Shown: in pieces, positions 1 to 8,365 of the stretch | Numbering within the stretch: position 1 is the first letter of the stretch | Layout: the number at the start of each line of letters is the position of its first letter | Translations under genes and position numbers: made by a program | From: Streptomyces sp. NBC_00335 | GTDB lineage: Bacteria; Actinomycetota; Actinomycetes; Streptomycetales; Streptomycetaceae | Length of the DNA: 64,000 nt | Reading direction: 5' to 3' | NCBI RefSeq assembly: GCF_036127095.1 | Contig: NZ_CP108006.1 | Span: 1,922,001-1,986,000 of the forward strand | Notes under the pieces: generated by a model | Seen by the model: only the letters and a program-made list of their open reading frames with translations | Databases searched by the model: none | What the model was told of the DNA's origin: nothing

Positions 1-378
1 GTCCAGCTCGACCAGCGCCTCCTCGTCCCACAGCCGGACCACGCCGATGACCGCCATCGCCGGATACTCCCGGCCCGCCAACCGGCGCCAGATCCGGCCG
101 AGTTCGTGAGCGCGGGCCCGGTAGTCCGCCACGTCCACGGCGTAGACGGTCACCCGCGCCAGCTCGGCCGGCGAGCCGCCCGCCCCCTCCAGCGCCGCCA
201 GCAGGTTCGCCAGCGCCCGCTCGAACTGGTCCGGCAGCGTCTCCCCCACCACCTTCCCCGCCCCGTCGAGGGCCGTCTGCCCGGCCAGGTACACCAGCCG
301 GCTCCCGCTCGCGACGACGGCGTGCGAGAAGCCCGTCGCCGGGGACAGCTCCTCCGGGTTGATCCGCTCCAGGCTCAT
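1..378 (-). CDS. RidA/YjgF-family enamine/imine deaminase (3' end off window)
   Basis: RidA-family proteins hydrolyse reactive enamines and imines in the cytosol. The visible 126 codons begin MSLERINPEELSPATGFSHA and carry the family hallmarks YLAGQTA, a central FERALANLLAALEGAG helix and RVTVYAVDV. The usual length is about 130 residues, so only a few C-terminal residues are missing. It starts inside the stop of the acyl-CoA dehydrogenase gene (ATGA overlap), so the two are co-transcribed and translationally coupled. Inference: in an aminobenzoyl-CoA pathway the ring-reduced monooxygenase product is an enamine, a plausible reason for a RidA here. The role is not proven by sequence. Confidence 0.88.
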   Translation of the reverse strand, partial: MSLERINPEELSPATGFSHAVVASGSRLVYLAGQTALDGAGKVVGETLPDQFERALANLLAALEGAGGSPAELARVTVYAVDVADYRARAHELGRIWRRLAGREYPAMAVIGVVRLWDEEALVELD

Positions 379-1577
379 GCTCCTTCCCCCGCCTTCGGCA
401 TCTCCTGCGTCTCCTGCATCTCCCGCGCCTCCCGGTAGAGCTCCTTGGCGATGATCGTGCGCTGCACCTCGCTCGCCCCCTCGTAGATCCTCGGCGCCCG
501 CACCTCCCGGTACAGGTGTTCCAGCAGGTGGCCCCGGCGCAGGGCGGCCGCCCCGTGCAGCTGTACCGCGTGGTCGACGACGTACTGGGCGGTCTCGGTG
601 GCCAGCAGCTTCGCCATGGCCGCCCGCCTCGGCACCTGCGGGGAGCGCGCGTCCGCGTCGTAGGCCTCCGCCGCCGCGTACACGAGGAGCCGGGCCGCCT
701 CGGTCCGGGTGGCCATCTCGGCCACCCGGTGCGCCACGGCCTGCAGGTCGCCCAGTACCCCGCCGAAGGCGGTACGGGCCGCCGTGTGCGCCACCGTCGC
801 GTCCAGGGCGGCCCTGGCCATCCCGACGGCGAAGGCGCCCACGCTGGGGCGGAAGAGGTTCAGGGTGTCCATGGCCACCTTGAACCCCCGGCCCGGCTCC
901 CCCAGCAGGTCGGCCGGGCCCACCGGGACCCCGTCGAAGGCGAGCGCGCCGATCGGGTGCGGGGAGAGCATGTCGAGGGGCTCCCCCGAGAGCCCCGGCC
1001 GGTCCGCCGGGACCAGGAAGGCGCTGACCCCCTTGGCCCCCGGGCCCTCGCCGGTGCGGGCGAAGACGGTGTAGAAATCGGCCTCGGGCGCGTTGGAGAT
1101 CCAGCACTTCTCCCCGCTGAGCCGCCAGCCCCGGCCACCGCCCGCGCCCTCGGGCACCGCTCCGGGCACCGCTTCGAGCGCCAGCGCCCCCGCGTCCGAC
1201 CCGGCCCCCGGCTCGCTCAGCGCGAAGGCCGCCACCGTGCGCCCGGCCCGCACCCCGGGCAGCCAGCGCTCGCGCTGTGCGTCGCTGCCCGAACGCAGGA
1301 CCGGATAGGCGCCCAGGCCCTGGAGGGCGAGGGCCGTCTCCGCCTCCGTACAGCCGTAGGCGAGGGACTCGCGCAGCAGGCACAGGTCCAGCGCGCCCGA
1401 GGTGAACACCCGCCCCAGCAGCCCCTCTTCGCCGAGTGCGGCGAGCAGCGGCCGGTTGACCCGGCCCGGTTCCCCCTTCTCCGCCAGCGGCCGCAGCCGC
1501 TCCGCCGCCAGTGCGCGCAGTCGCGCGCACCACTCCTCCTGGTCCGTCCCGAGCGCGAATCCCGTGAATCGGGTCAT
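375..1577 (-). CDS. Acyl-CoA dehydrogenase
   Basis: A 400-residue FAD-dependent acyl-CoA dehydrogenase of normal family length. Visible motifs are AFALSEPGAGSDAGAL (flavin and substrate binding), GEKCWISNAPEADFYTVFA, and the C-terminal YEGASEVQRTIIAKEL, with the catalytic-base region RAPRIYEGASEVQ. It is cytosolic and oxidises an acyl-CoA at C2-C3, passing electrons to ETF. It is transcribed away from the divergent CoA ligase gene and overlaps the RidA gene by 4 bp. The context suggests a beta-oxidation-like step on an alicyclic or ring-opened CoA thioester; substrate cannot be read from sequence. Confidence 0.92.
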   Translation of the reverse strand: MTRFTGFALGTDQEEWCARLRALAAERLRPLAEKGEPGRVNRPLLAALGEEGLLGRVFTSGALDLCLLRESLAYGCTEAETALALQGLGAYPVLRSGSDAQRERWLPGVRAGRTVAAFALSEPGAGSDAGALALEAVPGAVPEGAGGGRGWRLSGEKCWISNAPEADFYTVFARTGEGPGAKGVSAFLVPADRPGLSGEPLDMLSPHPIGALAFDGVPVGPADLLGEPGRGFKVAMDTLNLFRPSVGAFAVGMARAALDATVAHTAARTAFGGVLGDLQAVAHRVAEMATRTEAARLLVYAAAEAYDADARSPQVPRRAAMAKLLATETAQYVVDHAVQLHGAAALRRGHLLEHLYREVRAPRIYEGASEVQRTIIAKELYREAREMQETQEMPKAGEGA

Positions 1578-1606
1578 CCGTATGCCCCAGCCTCTATCGC
1601 GTCCTG

Positions 1607-1634
1607 TTGACTCCCGTCACCATGACGATACGCT
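1607..1634 (+). promoter_or_regulatory. Candidate promoter with 13-bp palindrome in the divergent intergenic region
   Basis: TTGACT (1607-1612) and TACGCT (1629-1634) are separated by 16 bp and could be -35/-10 boxes reading towards the CoA ligase. Between them lies a perfect inverted repeat, CGTCA-CCA-TGACG (1615-1627). A repressor bound there would block the promoter; the PaaX-family protein encoded just downstream is the obvious candidate, but that link is inference. Confidence 0.4.
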
Positions 1635-1739
1635 CGTGCTGCGTTCGCACGGCCCGGCTCTTCCACTTCGGTCCACAGTCCATACGCAGGGTCCGGCCCC
1701 CACCCGGGGCGCGGGCCGTCGCAAGGGGGCGAACCCGCC

Positions 1740-3365
1740 TTGGAGCTCAAGCCTTCCGCTCACCGAGACACCTTCGCGCGCGACCACCTGCCGCCCGCGC
1801 ACGCCTGGCCGCGGCTCCTCTTCGAACTCCCCGCCCTGGCCTACCCCGACCGGCTCAACTGCGGCGTGGAGCTGCTCGACGCCACCATCGCCCGGCTGGG
1901 CCCCGACCGGCCCGCCTTCCGCGGCGCGGACGGCTCGGTGTGGACGTACGGGGAGCTGCACGCCCGCGTGGACCGGCTCGCGCACGTCCTCACCCGCGAC
2001 CTCGGCGTGGTCCCCGGCAACCGGGTGCTCCTGCGCGGCCCGACCGGCCCCTGGCTCGCCGCGTGCTGGCTGGCGGTGATGAAGGCGGGCGCGGTGGCCG
2101 TCACCGTCCTGGCCCAGCAGCGTGCGCAGGAGCTGGCCACGGTCTGCTCGATGGCCCGGGTGAGCCACGCCCTGTGCCACGCGGAGGTCGTGGACGACCT
2201 GGTGAAGGCGGGGGTGCCGGGTCTGCGGATCACCGCGTACGGCGGCGCGGACCCGGACGACCTGCTGCGCCTGGCCGAGCGGCATCCGGAGCCCTTCCCG
2301 GCGGTGGAGACCTCCGCCGACGACGTGGCGCTGATCGCCTTCACCTCGGGCACGACCGGACGCCCCAAGGGCTGCATGCACTTCCACCGCGATCTGCTCG
2401 CGGTGGCCGACACCTTCTCCCGCGAGGTGCTGAGACCCCGCCCCGAGGACGTCTTCGCGGGCAGTCCGCCGCTCGGCTTCACCTTCGGCCTCGGCGGTCT
2501 GGTGGTCTTCCCGCTGCGGGCCGGCGCCTCGGCGCTGCTGCTGGCCGACGGCTCCCCGCGCCGGCTGCTGCCCGCGCTGGCCGAGCACCGGGTGTCGGTG
2601 CTGTTCACCGCGCCCACCGCGTACCGGTCGATGCTGGACACGCTGGGCCCGTACGACACGGGCGCCTACGACCTCTCCGCGCTGCGCCGCTGCGTCTCGG
2701 CGGGCGAGAACCTGCCGGCCGCCACGTGGCAGGCCTGGTACGAGCGCACGGGCCTGCGGATCATCAACGGGATCGGCGCCACCGAGCTGCTGCACATCTT
2801 CATCTCGGCGGCCGACGAGGACATCCGGCCCGGTACGACGGGCCGCGTGGTGCCGGGCTGGGAGGCCCGGGTGGTGGACGCGGCGGGCCTGCCGGTCGCG
2901 GACGAGGTGCCGGGACTGCTGGCCGTACGGGGTCCGGTGGGCTGCCGCTACCTGGCGGACCCGCGGCAGGGCGAGTACGTACGGGACGGCTGGAACCTCA
3001 CGGGCGACACCTACGTCCGGGACGCGGAGGGCTACTTCCGCTACGTGGCCAGGGCCGACGACATGATCATCTCGGCGGGGTACAACATCGCGGGACCCGA
3101 GGTCGAAGAAGCGCTGCTGCGCCACCCCGACGTGCTGGAGGCGGCCGTGGTCGGCCGCCCGGACGAGCGGCGCGGGCAGATCGTGGTCGCGTACGCGGTC
3201 CCCCGGGAGGGCGCGGTCCTCACCGAGGACGCCCTGCGCACCTTCATGCGCGCCGAGCTCGCCCCGCACAAGTGCCCGCGCACCTTCGTCTTCCTGCCCG
3301 CCCTGCCCCGGACCGCGACGGGCAAGCTGCAGCGCTTCCGGCTCCGCGATCAGGAATTAGAGTGA
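1740..3365 (+). CDS. Aryl-CoA ligase, 2-aminobenzoate-CoA ligase type
   Basis: An ANL-superfamily acid-CoA ligase, 541 residues. The AMP-binding P-loop is IAFTSGTTGRPKGCMHFH, followed by GIGATELLHIF, the hinge region YFRYVARADDMIISAGYNI and the catalytic lysine in RTATGKLQRFRLR. The GIGATELLHIF stretch and overall length fit benzoate and 2-aminobenzoate-CoA ligases. The TTG start at 1740 is preceded by a G-rich Shine-Dalgarno-like stretch about 10 nt upstream; there is no good ATG nearby. It activates an aromatic acid for the CoA pathway encoded around it. Codon 540 is TTA (3357-3359), rare in Streptomyces and read by the bldA tRNA, so translation may be developmentally controlled. The PaaX-type gene follows after 4 bp. 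Confidence 0.85.
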   Translation: MELKPSAHRDTFARDHLPPAHAWPRLLFELPALAYPDRLNCGVELLDATIARLGPDRPAFRGADGSVWTYGELHARVDRLAHVLTRDLGVVPGNRVLLRGPTGPWLAACWLAVMKAGAVAVTVLAQQRAQELATVCSMARVSHALCHAEVVDDLVKAGVPGLRITAYGGADPDDLLRLAERHPEPFPAVETSADDVALIAFTSGTTGRPKGCMHFHRDLLAVADTFSREVLRPRPEDVFAGSPPLGFTFGLGGLVVFPLRAGASALLLADGSPRRLLPALAEHRVSVLFTAPTAYRSMLDTLGPYDTGAYDLSALRRCVSAGENLPAATWQAWYERTGLRIINGIGATELLHIFISAADEDIRPGTTGRVVPGWEARVVDAAGLPVADEVPGLLAVRGPVGCRYLADPRQGEYVRDGWNLTGDTYVRDAEGYFRYVARADDMIISAGYNIAGPEVEEALLRHPDVLEAAVVGRPDERRGQIVVAYAVPREGAVLTEDALRTFMRAELAPHKCPRTFVFLPALPRTATGKLQRFRLRDQELE

Positions 3366-3369
3366 AGCC

Positions 3370-4179
3370 GTGGTCGAGCAGCACACCCCGCGATCCCTGA
3401 TCGTCACGTTCTACGGCGCCTACGGGCGGGCCTTCCCGGGCCCGGTCCCGGTGTCCGCGCTGGTCCGCCTGCTGGGCGCGGCCGGCGTGGACGCTCCGTC
3501 CGTCCGCTCGTCGGTGTCCCGGCTGAAGCGGCGCGGCTTCCTGCTGCCCGCGCGCACCGGGGACCGCGCGGCGGGGTACGAGCTCTCCGGGGAGGCCCGC
3601 CGGCTCCTGGAGGACGGCGACCGGCGGATCTACGGGGCCGCCCGCCCGGCGGAGTCCCAGGAGTGGCTGCTGGCCGTCTTCTCCGTACCGGAGCAGGAGC
3701 GGGCCAAGCGGCACCTGCTGCGCTCCCGGCTCGCGGGGCTCGGCTTCGGCGCGGTGGCGCCGGGCGTCTGGATCGCCCCGGCGCACCTGGACGGGGAGAC
3801 CCGCCGCACCCTGGAGCGGCTGCACCTGACGGCGTACGTGGAGCTCTTCCGGGGCGCCCACCTGGGCTTCGCCCCGACGGCGGAGTCGGTGGCCCGCTGG
3901 TGGGACCTGGCGGCGCTGGCCAAGCAGCACGAGGAGTTCCTCGACCTCCACGAGCCGTCGCTGCGCGCCCTGCAGACGGGCGGGGCCGTCCCCACCCCGG
4001 AGGCCGCCTACCGCGGCTACCTCCTCGCACTGGACACCTGGCGCCGGCTCCCGTACGCCGACCCGGGCCTGCCGCGCGAGCTGCTCCCCGCGGACTGGCC
4101 GGGCGACCGCTCGGCGGCGGTCTTCGCGGAGCTCCACGACCGGCTGCGGGACCTCGGGGCGGGCTTCGTGGAACCGTAG
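3370..4179 (+). CDS. PaaX-family transcriptional regulator
   Basis: A 269-residue protein with the PaaX layout: an N-terminal winged helix (TPRSLIVTFYGAYGRAF..VRSSVSRLKRRGFL, residues about 7-60), a central domain beginning EWLLAVFSVPEQERAKRHLLR, and the C-terminal PaaX domain (LRALQTGGAVPTPEAAYRGYLLALDTWRRLPYADPGLPRELLP). PaaX proteins repress phenylacetate-type catabolic operons and are released by an aryl-CoA. Its position 4 bp after an aryl-CoA ligase suggests that it senses the CoA thioester made by its neighbour. GTG start at 3370, directly behind the ligase stop. Confidence 0.9.
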   Translation: MVEQHTPRSLIVTFYGAYGRAFPGPVPVSALVRLLGAAGVDAPSVRSSVSRLKRRGFLLPARTGDRAAGYELSGEARRLLEDGDRRIYGAARPAESQEWLLAVFSVPEQERAKRHLLRSRLAGLGFGAVAPGVWIAPAHLDGETRRTLERLHLTAYVELFRGAHLGFAPTAESVARWWDLAALAKQHEEFLDLHEPSLRALQTGGAVPTPEAAYRGYLLALDTWRRLPYADPGLPRELLPADWPGDRSAAVFAELHDRLRDLGAGFVEP

Positions 4180-4205
4180 CGGGGACCGGGGCGTCACCTG
4201 GTCTC

Positions 4206-4664
4206 GTGACAGGAACCGAGCACCCGCCGCGCCGAGCCCCGGCCGAGCCCCTGCCCGCGGACCCGGCCCCCGGCCCCGTCCCGGACGGCCCCCGCACGTG
4301 GCCCCACGTCCTGTCGCTGGTCGCTTCCGGGGTGCTGGGCGCGGCCGCCGGAGGCCTGGCGATCTCCCTCGCCGCCCACTCGCGCGCCTCTTGCGACGCG
4401 GGCCGGGACGCGGGCGGCAGGACCGAGCTGGCCTTGCTGCTCCCGGTCCTGGTGGTGGGCTTCGCGTTCTGCGGGGTGATGGTCGCGATGCTCACCCCGC
4501 GCAGGCACCCGCTGCTGCGGATGCTGCCGGTGGTGCTCGCGCTGGGCGCGCTGGTGCTCTGGTTCTTCGCCGTCAGGGGCACCCTGGACGGGTATCCGGG
4601 GGACCTGGGCCGGTGCGGGCCGGACAACGTGCCGCCGTGGTGGCCGGGATGGCTGCCGAGCTGA
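4206..4664 (+). CDS. Small three-helix membrane protein, unknown function
   Basis: I do not recognise the family. The 152-residue product has a Pro/Arg-rich cytosolic N-terminus, then three hydrophobic helices: LSLVASGVLGAAAGGLAISL, LALLLPVLVVGFAFCGVMVA and LLRMLPVVLALGALVLWFFA, and a short Trp-rich tail (PPWWPGWLPS). GTG at 4206 is the only in-frame start that excludes the preceding gene. It follows the PaaX-type gene by 26 bp and could be in the same transcript. Confidence 0.6.
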   Translation: MTGTEHPPRRAPAEPLPADPAPGPVPDGPRTWPHVLSLVASGVLGAAAGGLAISLAAHSRASCDAGRDAGGRTELALLLPVLVVGFAFCGVMVAMLTPRRHPLLRMLPVVLALGALVLWFFAVRGTLDGYPGDLGRCGPDNVPPWWPGWLPS

Positions 4665-4735
4665 CCCGGCCACGGGCCGCCCCCGGCGGGCGGGAAAAGG
4701 CTGTACCGCGCGCCGGACACGGGTGATCATGTGCC

Positions 4736-5575
4736 ATGACGTGGACCTTCACCCCTGACCTGGCGTCCTGGCTGGCCGCCGTGCGCCCCTCCGTGGCGGC
4801 GCAGCCCGTGCCCAACACCCAGCTGGTCACGGTCATCGACGCGCTGGAGCGGCAGGGCCTGGACGCCTTCGGATCCGAGCCGCCGTTCTTCGGGGCGTGG
4901 ACCGGACCCGACGGGCTGGTCGCGGGGGCCGTGGTGCAGTGCCCGCCGCACCCGCTGCTGATCGGCGCCCTGCCCGGCGAGGCGGTCCTGGAACTGGGAA
5001 CCGCGCTCGCCCGCGAGCCGCTGCTCGCCGGGGTCGACGCGCTCAACGCCCGCCGCGAGGACGCGCGGGAGCTGGCCGTCTCCTGGGGGAAGCCGACCGA
5101 GGTCGTGGAGGAGAACCGCCTCTACCGGCTCGCCGGGCTCATCGCCCCCGACCCCGTCCCGGCCGGGCGGGCCCGTCCCGCCGGGGAGGCCGACCTCCCG
5201 CTGCTGCTGGAGTGGGTGACCGCCTTCAGGCAGGAGTCCGGCGAGGGCGGCGCCGCTTCCGAAGCGGCCCTGCGCGACCGGCTCTCGTACGGGGGCATGC
5301 TGCTCTGGGAGGACGCCGGGGTCCCGGTCTCGCTGGCCGGGTTCTTCCGCCCGATCGACGCGGTGACCCGGATCGGGCCGGTCTACACCCCGCCGGAGCT
5401 GCGCGGCCGCGGGTACGCGGCCGGGGTGACCTACGCCGCGACCGAGGCGGCGCACGCGGCCGGGGCCGCGGAGGTGCTGCTCTTCACCGACCTGGCGAAC
5501 CCCACCAGCAACGGCGTCTACCAGCGGCTGGGCTACACCCCGGTGGAGGACCGGGTGGAGGTGGCACTGACGTGA
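4736..5575 (+). CDS. GNAT-family N-acetyltransferase
   Basis: 279 residues. The C-terminal half (from about residue 150) is a GNAT fold with the acetyl-CoA loop VYTPPELRGRGYAAGVTYAA and the C-terminal FTDLANPTSNGVYQRLGYTPV. The N-terminal half resembles the extra domain seen in larger actinobacterial GNATs. Substrate unknown. The following gene starts inside the stop codon (GTGA), so the two are coupled. Confidence 0.85.
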   Translation: MTWTFTPDLASWLAAVRPSVAAQPVPNTQLVTVIDALERQGLDAFGSEPPFFGAWTGPDGLVAGAVVQCPPHPLLIGALPGEAVLELGTALAREPLLAGVDALNARREDARELAVSWGKPTEVVEENRLYRLAGLIAPDPVPAGRARPAGEADLPLLLEWVTAFRQESGEGGAASEAALRDRLSYGGMLLWEDAGVPVSLAGFFRPIDAVTRIGPVYTPPELRGRGYAAGVTYAATEAAHAAGAAEVLLFTDLANPTSNGVYQRLGYTPVEDRVEVALT

Positions 5576-6015
5576 GCACCCCTGCGGACGACGAGGAACC
5601 TGTCGAACCCTTCTGGATGATCGCCGCGAACGTGGTCCTGTGGCGCCGCTACGGCGAGGGCGGCCAGGGGCAGCGCCCGGGCACGAAGATGTTCAAGGGC
5701 GGCTCCAGGGTGTACGTCGGCACCACGCGGGGCGGCCTCCGGGACTGCGAGGTCGCCGGGCGGCCGCGACACGGTCGCGGGTACCGGCAGTCCTACGTGG
5801 CCACCCGGCACCTGCACGGCTTCCGCCCCGTGCTCGTGCGCTCTCCTGCCCTCCTGCGGTTCGAAATGGGCTACCTGAAGGAGGAGTACGCCCGGGACCT
5901 CGCGGTGCTCCTGGAGCGCTACGCCTGGGAGCTCCGCTCCGGCGCCTGGCCCGACTGGCCACATCCGGAGCCCTGTCACTGCCACGAGTGCCTGGCCCTG
6001 CGGCCGCACCGTTAG
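5572..6015 (+). CDS. Conserved hypothetical protein, 147 residues
   Basis: No known domain recognised. The protein contains PFWMIAANVVLWRRYGEGG, a basic glycine-rich middle (GTKMFKGGSRVYVG) and a C-terminal Cys/His cluster, HPEPCHCHECLAL, that could bind metal. It begins with GTG overlapping the stop of the GNAT gene (GTGA). Codon use is normal for the window, supporting a real gene. Confidence 0.65.
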   Translation: MSTPADDEEPVEPFWMIAANVVLWRRYGEGGQGQRPGTKMFKGGSRVYVGTTRGGLRDCEVAGRPRHGRGYRQSYVATRHLHGFRPVLVRSPALLRFEMGYLKEEYARDLAVLLERYAWELRSGAWPDWPHPEPCHCHECLALRPHR

Positions 6016-6021
6016 CCCGGG

Positions 6022-8361
6022 CTACCCCCGCCCCGTCGGCGGCTTGCGGCTGCCGGCGCGGTAGGGGGCGGGCCAGGGCGCGGCGGGGCCGGTGTAGGAC
6101 TGGTCGGCGGCCGCGTGCAGGGTCCAGTGCGGGTCGTAGAGGTGGGGGCGGCCGAGTGCGCAGAGGTCGGCCCGGCCCGCCAGCAGCAGGGAGTTGACGT
6201 CGTCCCAGGAGGAGATCGCCCCGACCGCGATCACCGGGACGTTCAGGGCGTTGCGGATCCGGTCGGCGTACGGGGTCTGGTACGCGCGTCCGTACTCGGG
6301 GGTCTCCTCCGCCACCACCTGGCCCGTCGAGACGTCGATGGCGTCGGCGCCGTGGGCCGCGAAGGCTCCGGCGATGGCCACCGCCTCCTCGGGCGAGGTG
6401 CCGCCGGGCGCCCAGTCGGTGGCCGAGAGGCGGACCGTCATCGGCCGGTCCGCGGGCCAGACGGCGCGGACCGCGTCGAAGACCTCCAGCGGGAAGCGGA
6501 GCCGGTTCTCCAGCGGACCGCCGTAGGCGTCGGTGCGGTGGTTGGTCAGCGGGGAGAGGAACCCGGAGAGCAGGTAGCCGTGCGCGCAGTGCAGTTCCAG
6601 CAGGTCGAAGCCGCTGCTCGCGGCCCGCACGGCGGCGGCCGCGAACTCGGCCCGGACGGCGGCCAGGTCTGCGGCGCCCATGGCCCGGGGCACGGCCGAG
6701 ATTCCTGGGCGGTAGGGCAGTGCGGAGGCGGCCATCAGGGGCCAGTTCCCCTCGGGCAGCGGGGCGTCCATGCCCTCCCACATCACCCGGGTCGAGCCCT
6801 TGCGGCCGGAGTGGCCGAGCTGGACGCCCAGCGCGGTGCCGGGCGCCGAGGTGTGCACGAAGTCGGCGATCCGCGCCCAGGCGGCCGCCTGCCCGGCGGT
6901 GTACAGGCCCGTGCAGCCAGGGGTGATCCGGCCCTCGGCGCTGACGCAGACCATCTCGGTCATCACCAGCGCGGCCCCGCCCAGCGCCCGCGCACCGAGG
7001 TGCACCAGGTGGAAGTCGCCGGGCACTCCTTCGCCGGCCGGAGCCGAGGCCCCTGCACCTGCCGCATACATGTCCATCGGGGACACCACGACCCGGTTGC
7101 GCAGGGTCAGCCCCCGCAGGGTGAACGGCGTGAACATGGGCGGGGTTCCCGCCCCGTCCGGGCCGTCCTCAGGAGCCTCCGGGCAGCCGAAGTCACGCTC
7201 CACCGCGCCCGTGAACCGCGGATCGCGCAGCCGCAGGTTGCCGTGGGTGACGCGCAGGCTGCGGGTGAGGAGGTTGAAGGCGAACTGCCGGGCGGGCTGC
7301 TCCACGTACCCGGCGAGTTCCTCGAACCACCGCATGCTGGCGGCCGCCGCCCGCTGGGTGGAGGCCACCGCCGGCCGCCGCGCGGCCTCGTAGGCGGCCA
7401 GCGCGGCCGGGACGTCCGCCTCGCTCTCCACCGCCCGCGCCAGTGCGAGCGCGTCCTCCACCGCCAGTTTGGTGCCGGAGCCGATCGAGAAGTGCGCGGT
7501 GTGCGCGGCATCGCCGATCAGCACCGTGTTGCCGTGCGACCAGCGCGCGTTGACCACCGTACGGAACTGCGTCCACGCGGAGCCGTTGCCGCGCAGCGCT
7601 CGTCCCCGCAGGGCCTCGCCGAAGATCTTCGCGCAGCGCGCCGCCGATTCCGCCTCGTCGCAGAGGTCGAAGCCCGCGCCGCGCCAGACCTCCTCGCGCA
7701 TCTCGACGATCACGGTCGAGGAGTCCGTCGCGTACGGGTACGCGTGCAGCTGCATCACCCCGTGCTCGGTCTCCGCGATCTCGAAGCGGAAGGACTCGAA
7801 GGGGAAGTCGGCGGCCAGCCAGATGTAGCGGCACCGCCCGCCCGTCAGCGTGGGCCCGTAGTGCTCGGCCGCGGCCTCCCGGGTCGGGCTGTGCACCCCG
7901 TCGGCGGCGACCACCAGGTCGTACGCGGCTGCGAGCGCCTCCGGTTCGGGCGCCCGGGTGCGGAAGCGGAGCCGGACCCCGAGGGCCGCGCAGCGCTCGT
8001 GCAGGATCTCCAGGAGGCGGCGGCGCCCGAGCGCGGCGAACCCGTGGCCGCCGGAGGTCAGCAGCCGGCCCCGGTGCACGATGTCGATGTCGTCCCAGCG
8101 GACGAACTCGGCGCTCAGGGCCGCGTAGACCGCGGCGTCGGCCGCTTCGATGCCGCCGAGGGTCTCGTCGGAGAGGACCACCCCGAAGCCGAAGGTGTCG
8201 TCGGGGGCGTTCTTCTCCCACACGTCCACCGCGTGCCCCTGCCGGGCCAGCAGTGCGGCGGCGTACAGCCCGCCCGGGCCCCCGCCGACCACCGCGACCC
8301 GCAGGGCGGCGGGTGTCCGGCCGGTGCTCATCGCGCCGGCGCTCATCGAACCGGTGCTCAT
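6022..8361 (-). CDS. Fused FAD monooxygenase / old yellow enzyme (anthraniloyl-CoA or salicylyl-CoA hydroxylase type)
   Basis: A 779-residue two-domain flavoenzyme. Residues about 17-390 are a class A FAD monooxygenase (VAVVGGGPGGLYAAALLARQ; NTVLIGDAAHTAHFSIGSGT). Residues about 410-779 are an old-yellow-enzyme domain (FTLRGLTLRNRVVVSPMDMY; LELHCAHGYLLSGFLSPLTN; the C-terminal half of the FMN barrel). This fusion is known for 2-aminobenzoyl-CoA monooxygenase/reductase and for proteins annotated as salicylyl-CoA 5-hydroxylase, which hydroxylate and can partly reduce the ring. The CoA ligase nearby is 2-aminobenzoate-like, which favours the first. Three possible ATG starts lie within 30 bp at the 5' end (codons 1, 6 and 11); 8361 is the longest. 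Confidence 0.88.
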   Translation of the reverse strand: MSTGSMSAGAMSTGRTPAALRVAVVGGGPGGLYAAALLARQGHAVDVWEKNAPDDTFGFGVVLSDETLGGIEAADAAVYAALSAEFVRWDDIDIVHRGRLLTSGGHGFAALGRRRLLEILHERCAALGVRLRFRTRAPEPEALAAAYDLVVAADGVHSPTREAAAEHYGPTLTGGRCRYIWLAADFPFESFRFEIAETEHGVMQLHAYPYATDSSTVIVEMREEVWRGAGFDLCDEAESAARCAKIFGEALRGRALRGNGSAWTQFRTVVNARWSHGNTVLIGDAAHTAHFSIGSGTKLAVEDALALARAVESEADVPAALAAYEAARRPAVASTQRAAAASMRWFEELAGYVEQPARQFAFNLLTRSLRVTHGNLRLRDPRFTGAVERDFGCPEAPEDGPDGAGTPPMFTPFTLRGLTLRNRVVVSPMDMYAAGAGASAPAGEGVPGDFHLVHLGARALGGAALVMTEMVCVSAEGRITPGCTGLYTAGQAAAWARIADFVHTSAPGTALGVQLGHSGRKGSTRVMWEGMDAPLPEGNWPLMAASALPYRPGISAVPRAMGAADLAAVRAEFAAAAVRAASSGFDLLELHCAHGYLLSGFLSPLTNHRTDAYGGPLENRLRFPLEVFDAVRAVWPADRPMTVRLSATDWAPGGTSPEEAVAIAGAFAAHGADAIDVSTGQVVAEETPEYGRAYQTPYADRIRNALNVPVIAVGAISSWDDVNSLLLAGRADLCALGRPHLYDPHWTLHAAADQSYTGPAAPWPAPYRAGSRKPPTGRG

Positions 8362-8365
8362 CGAA

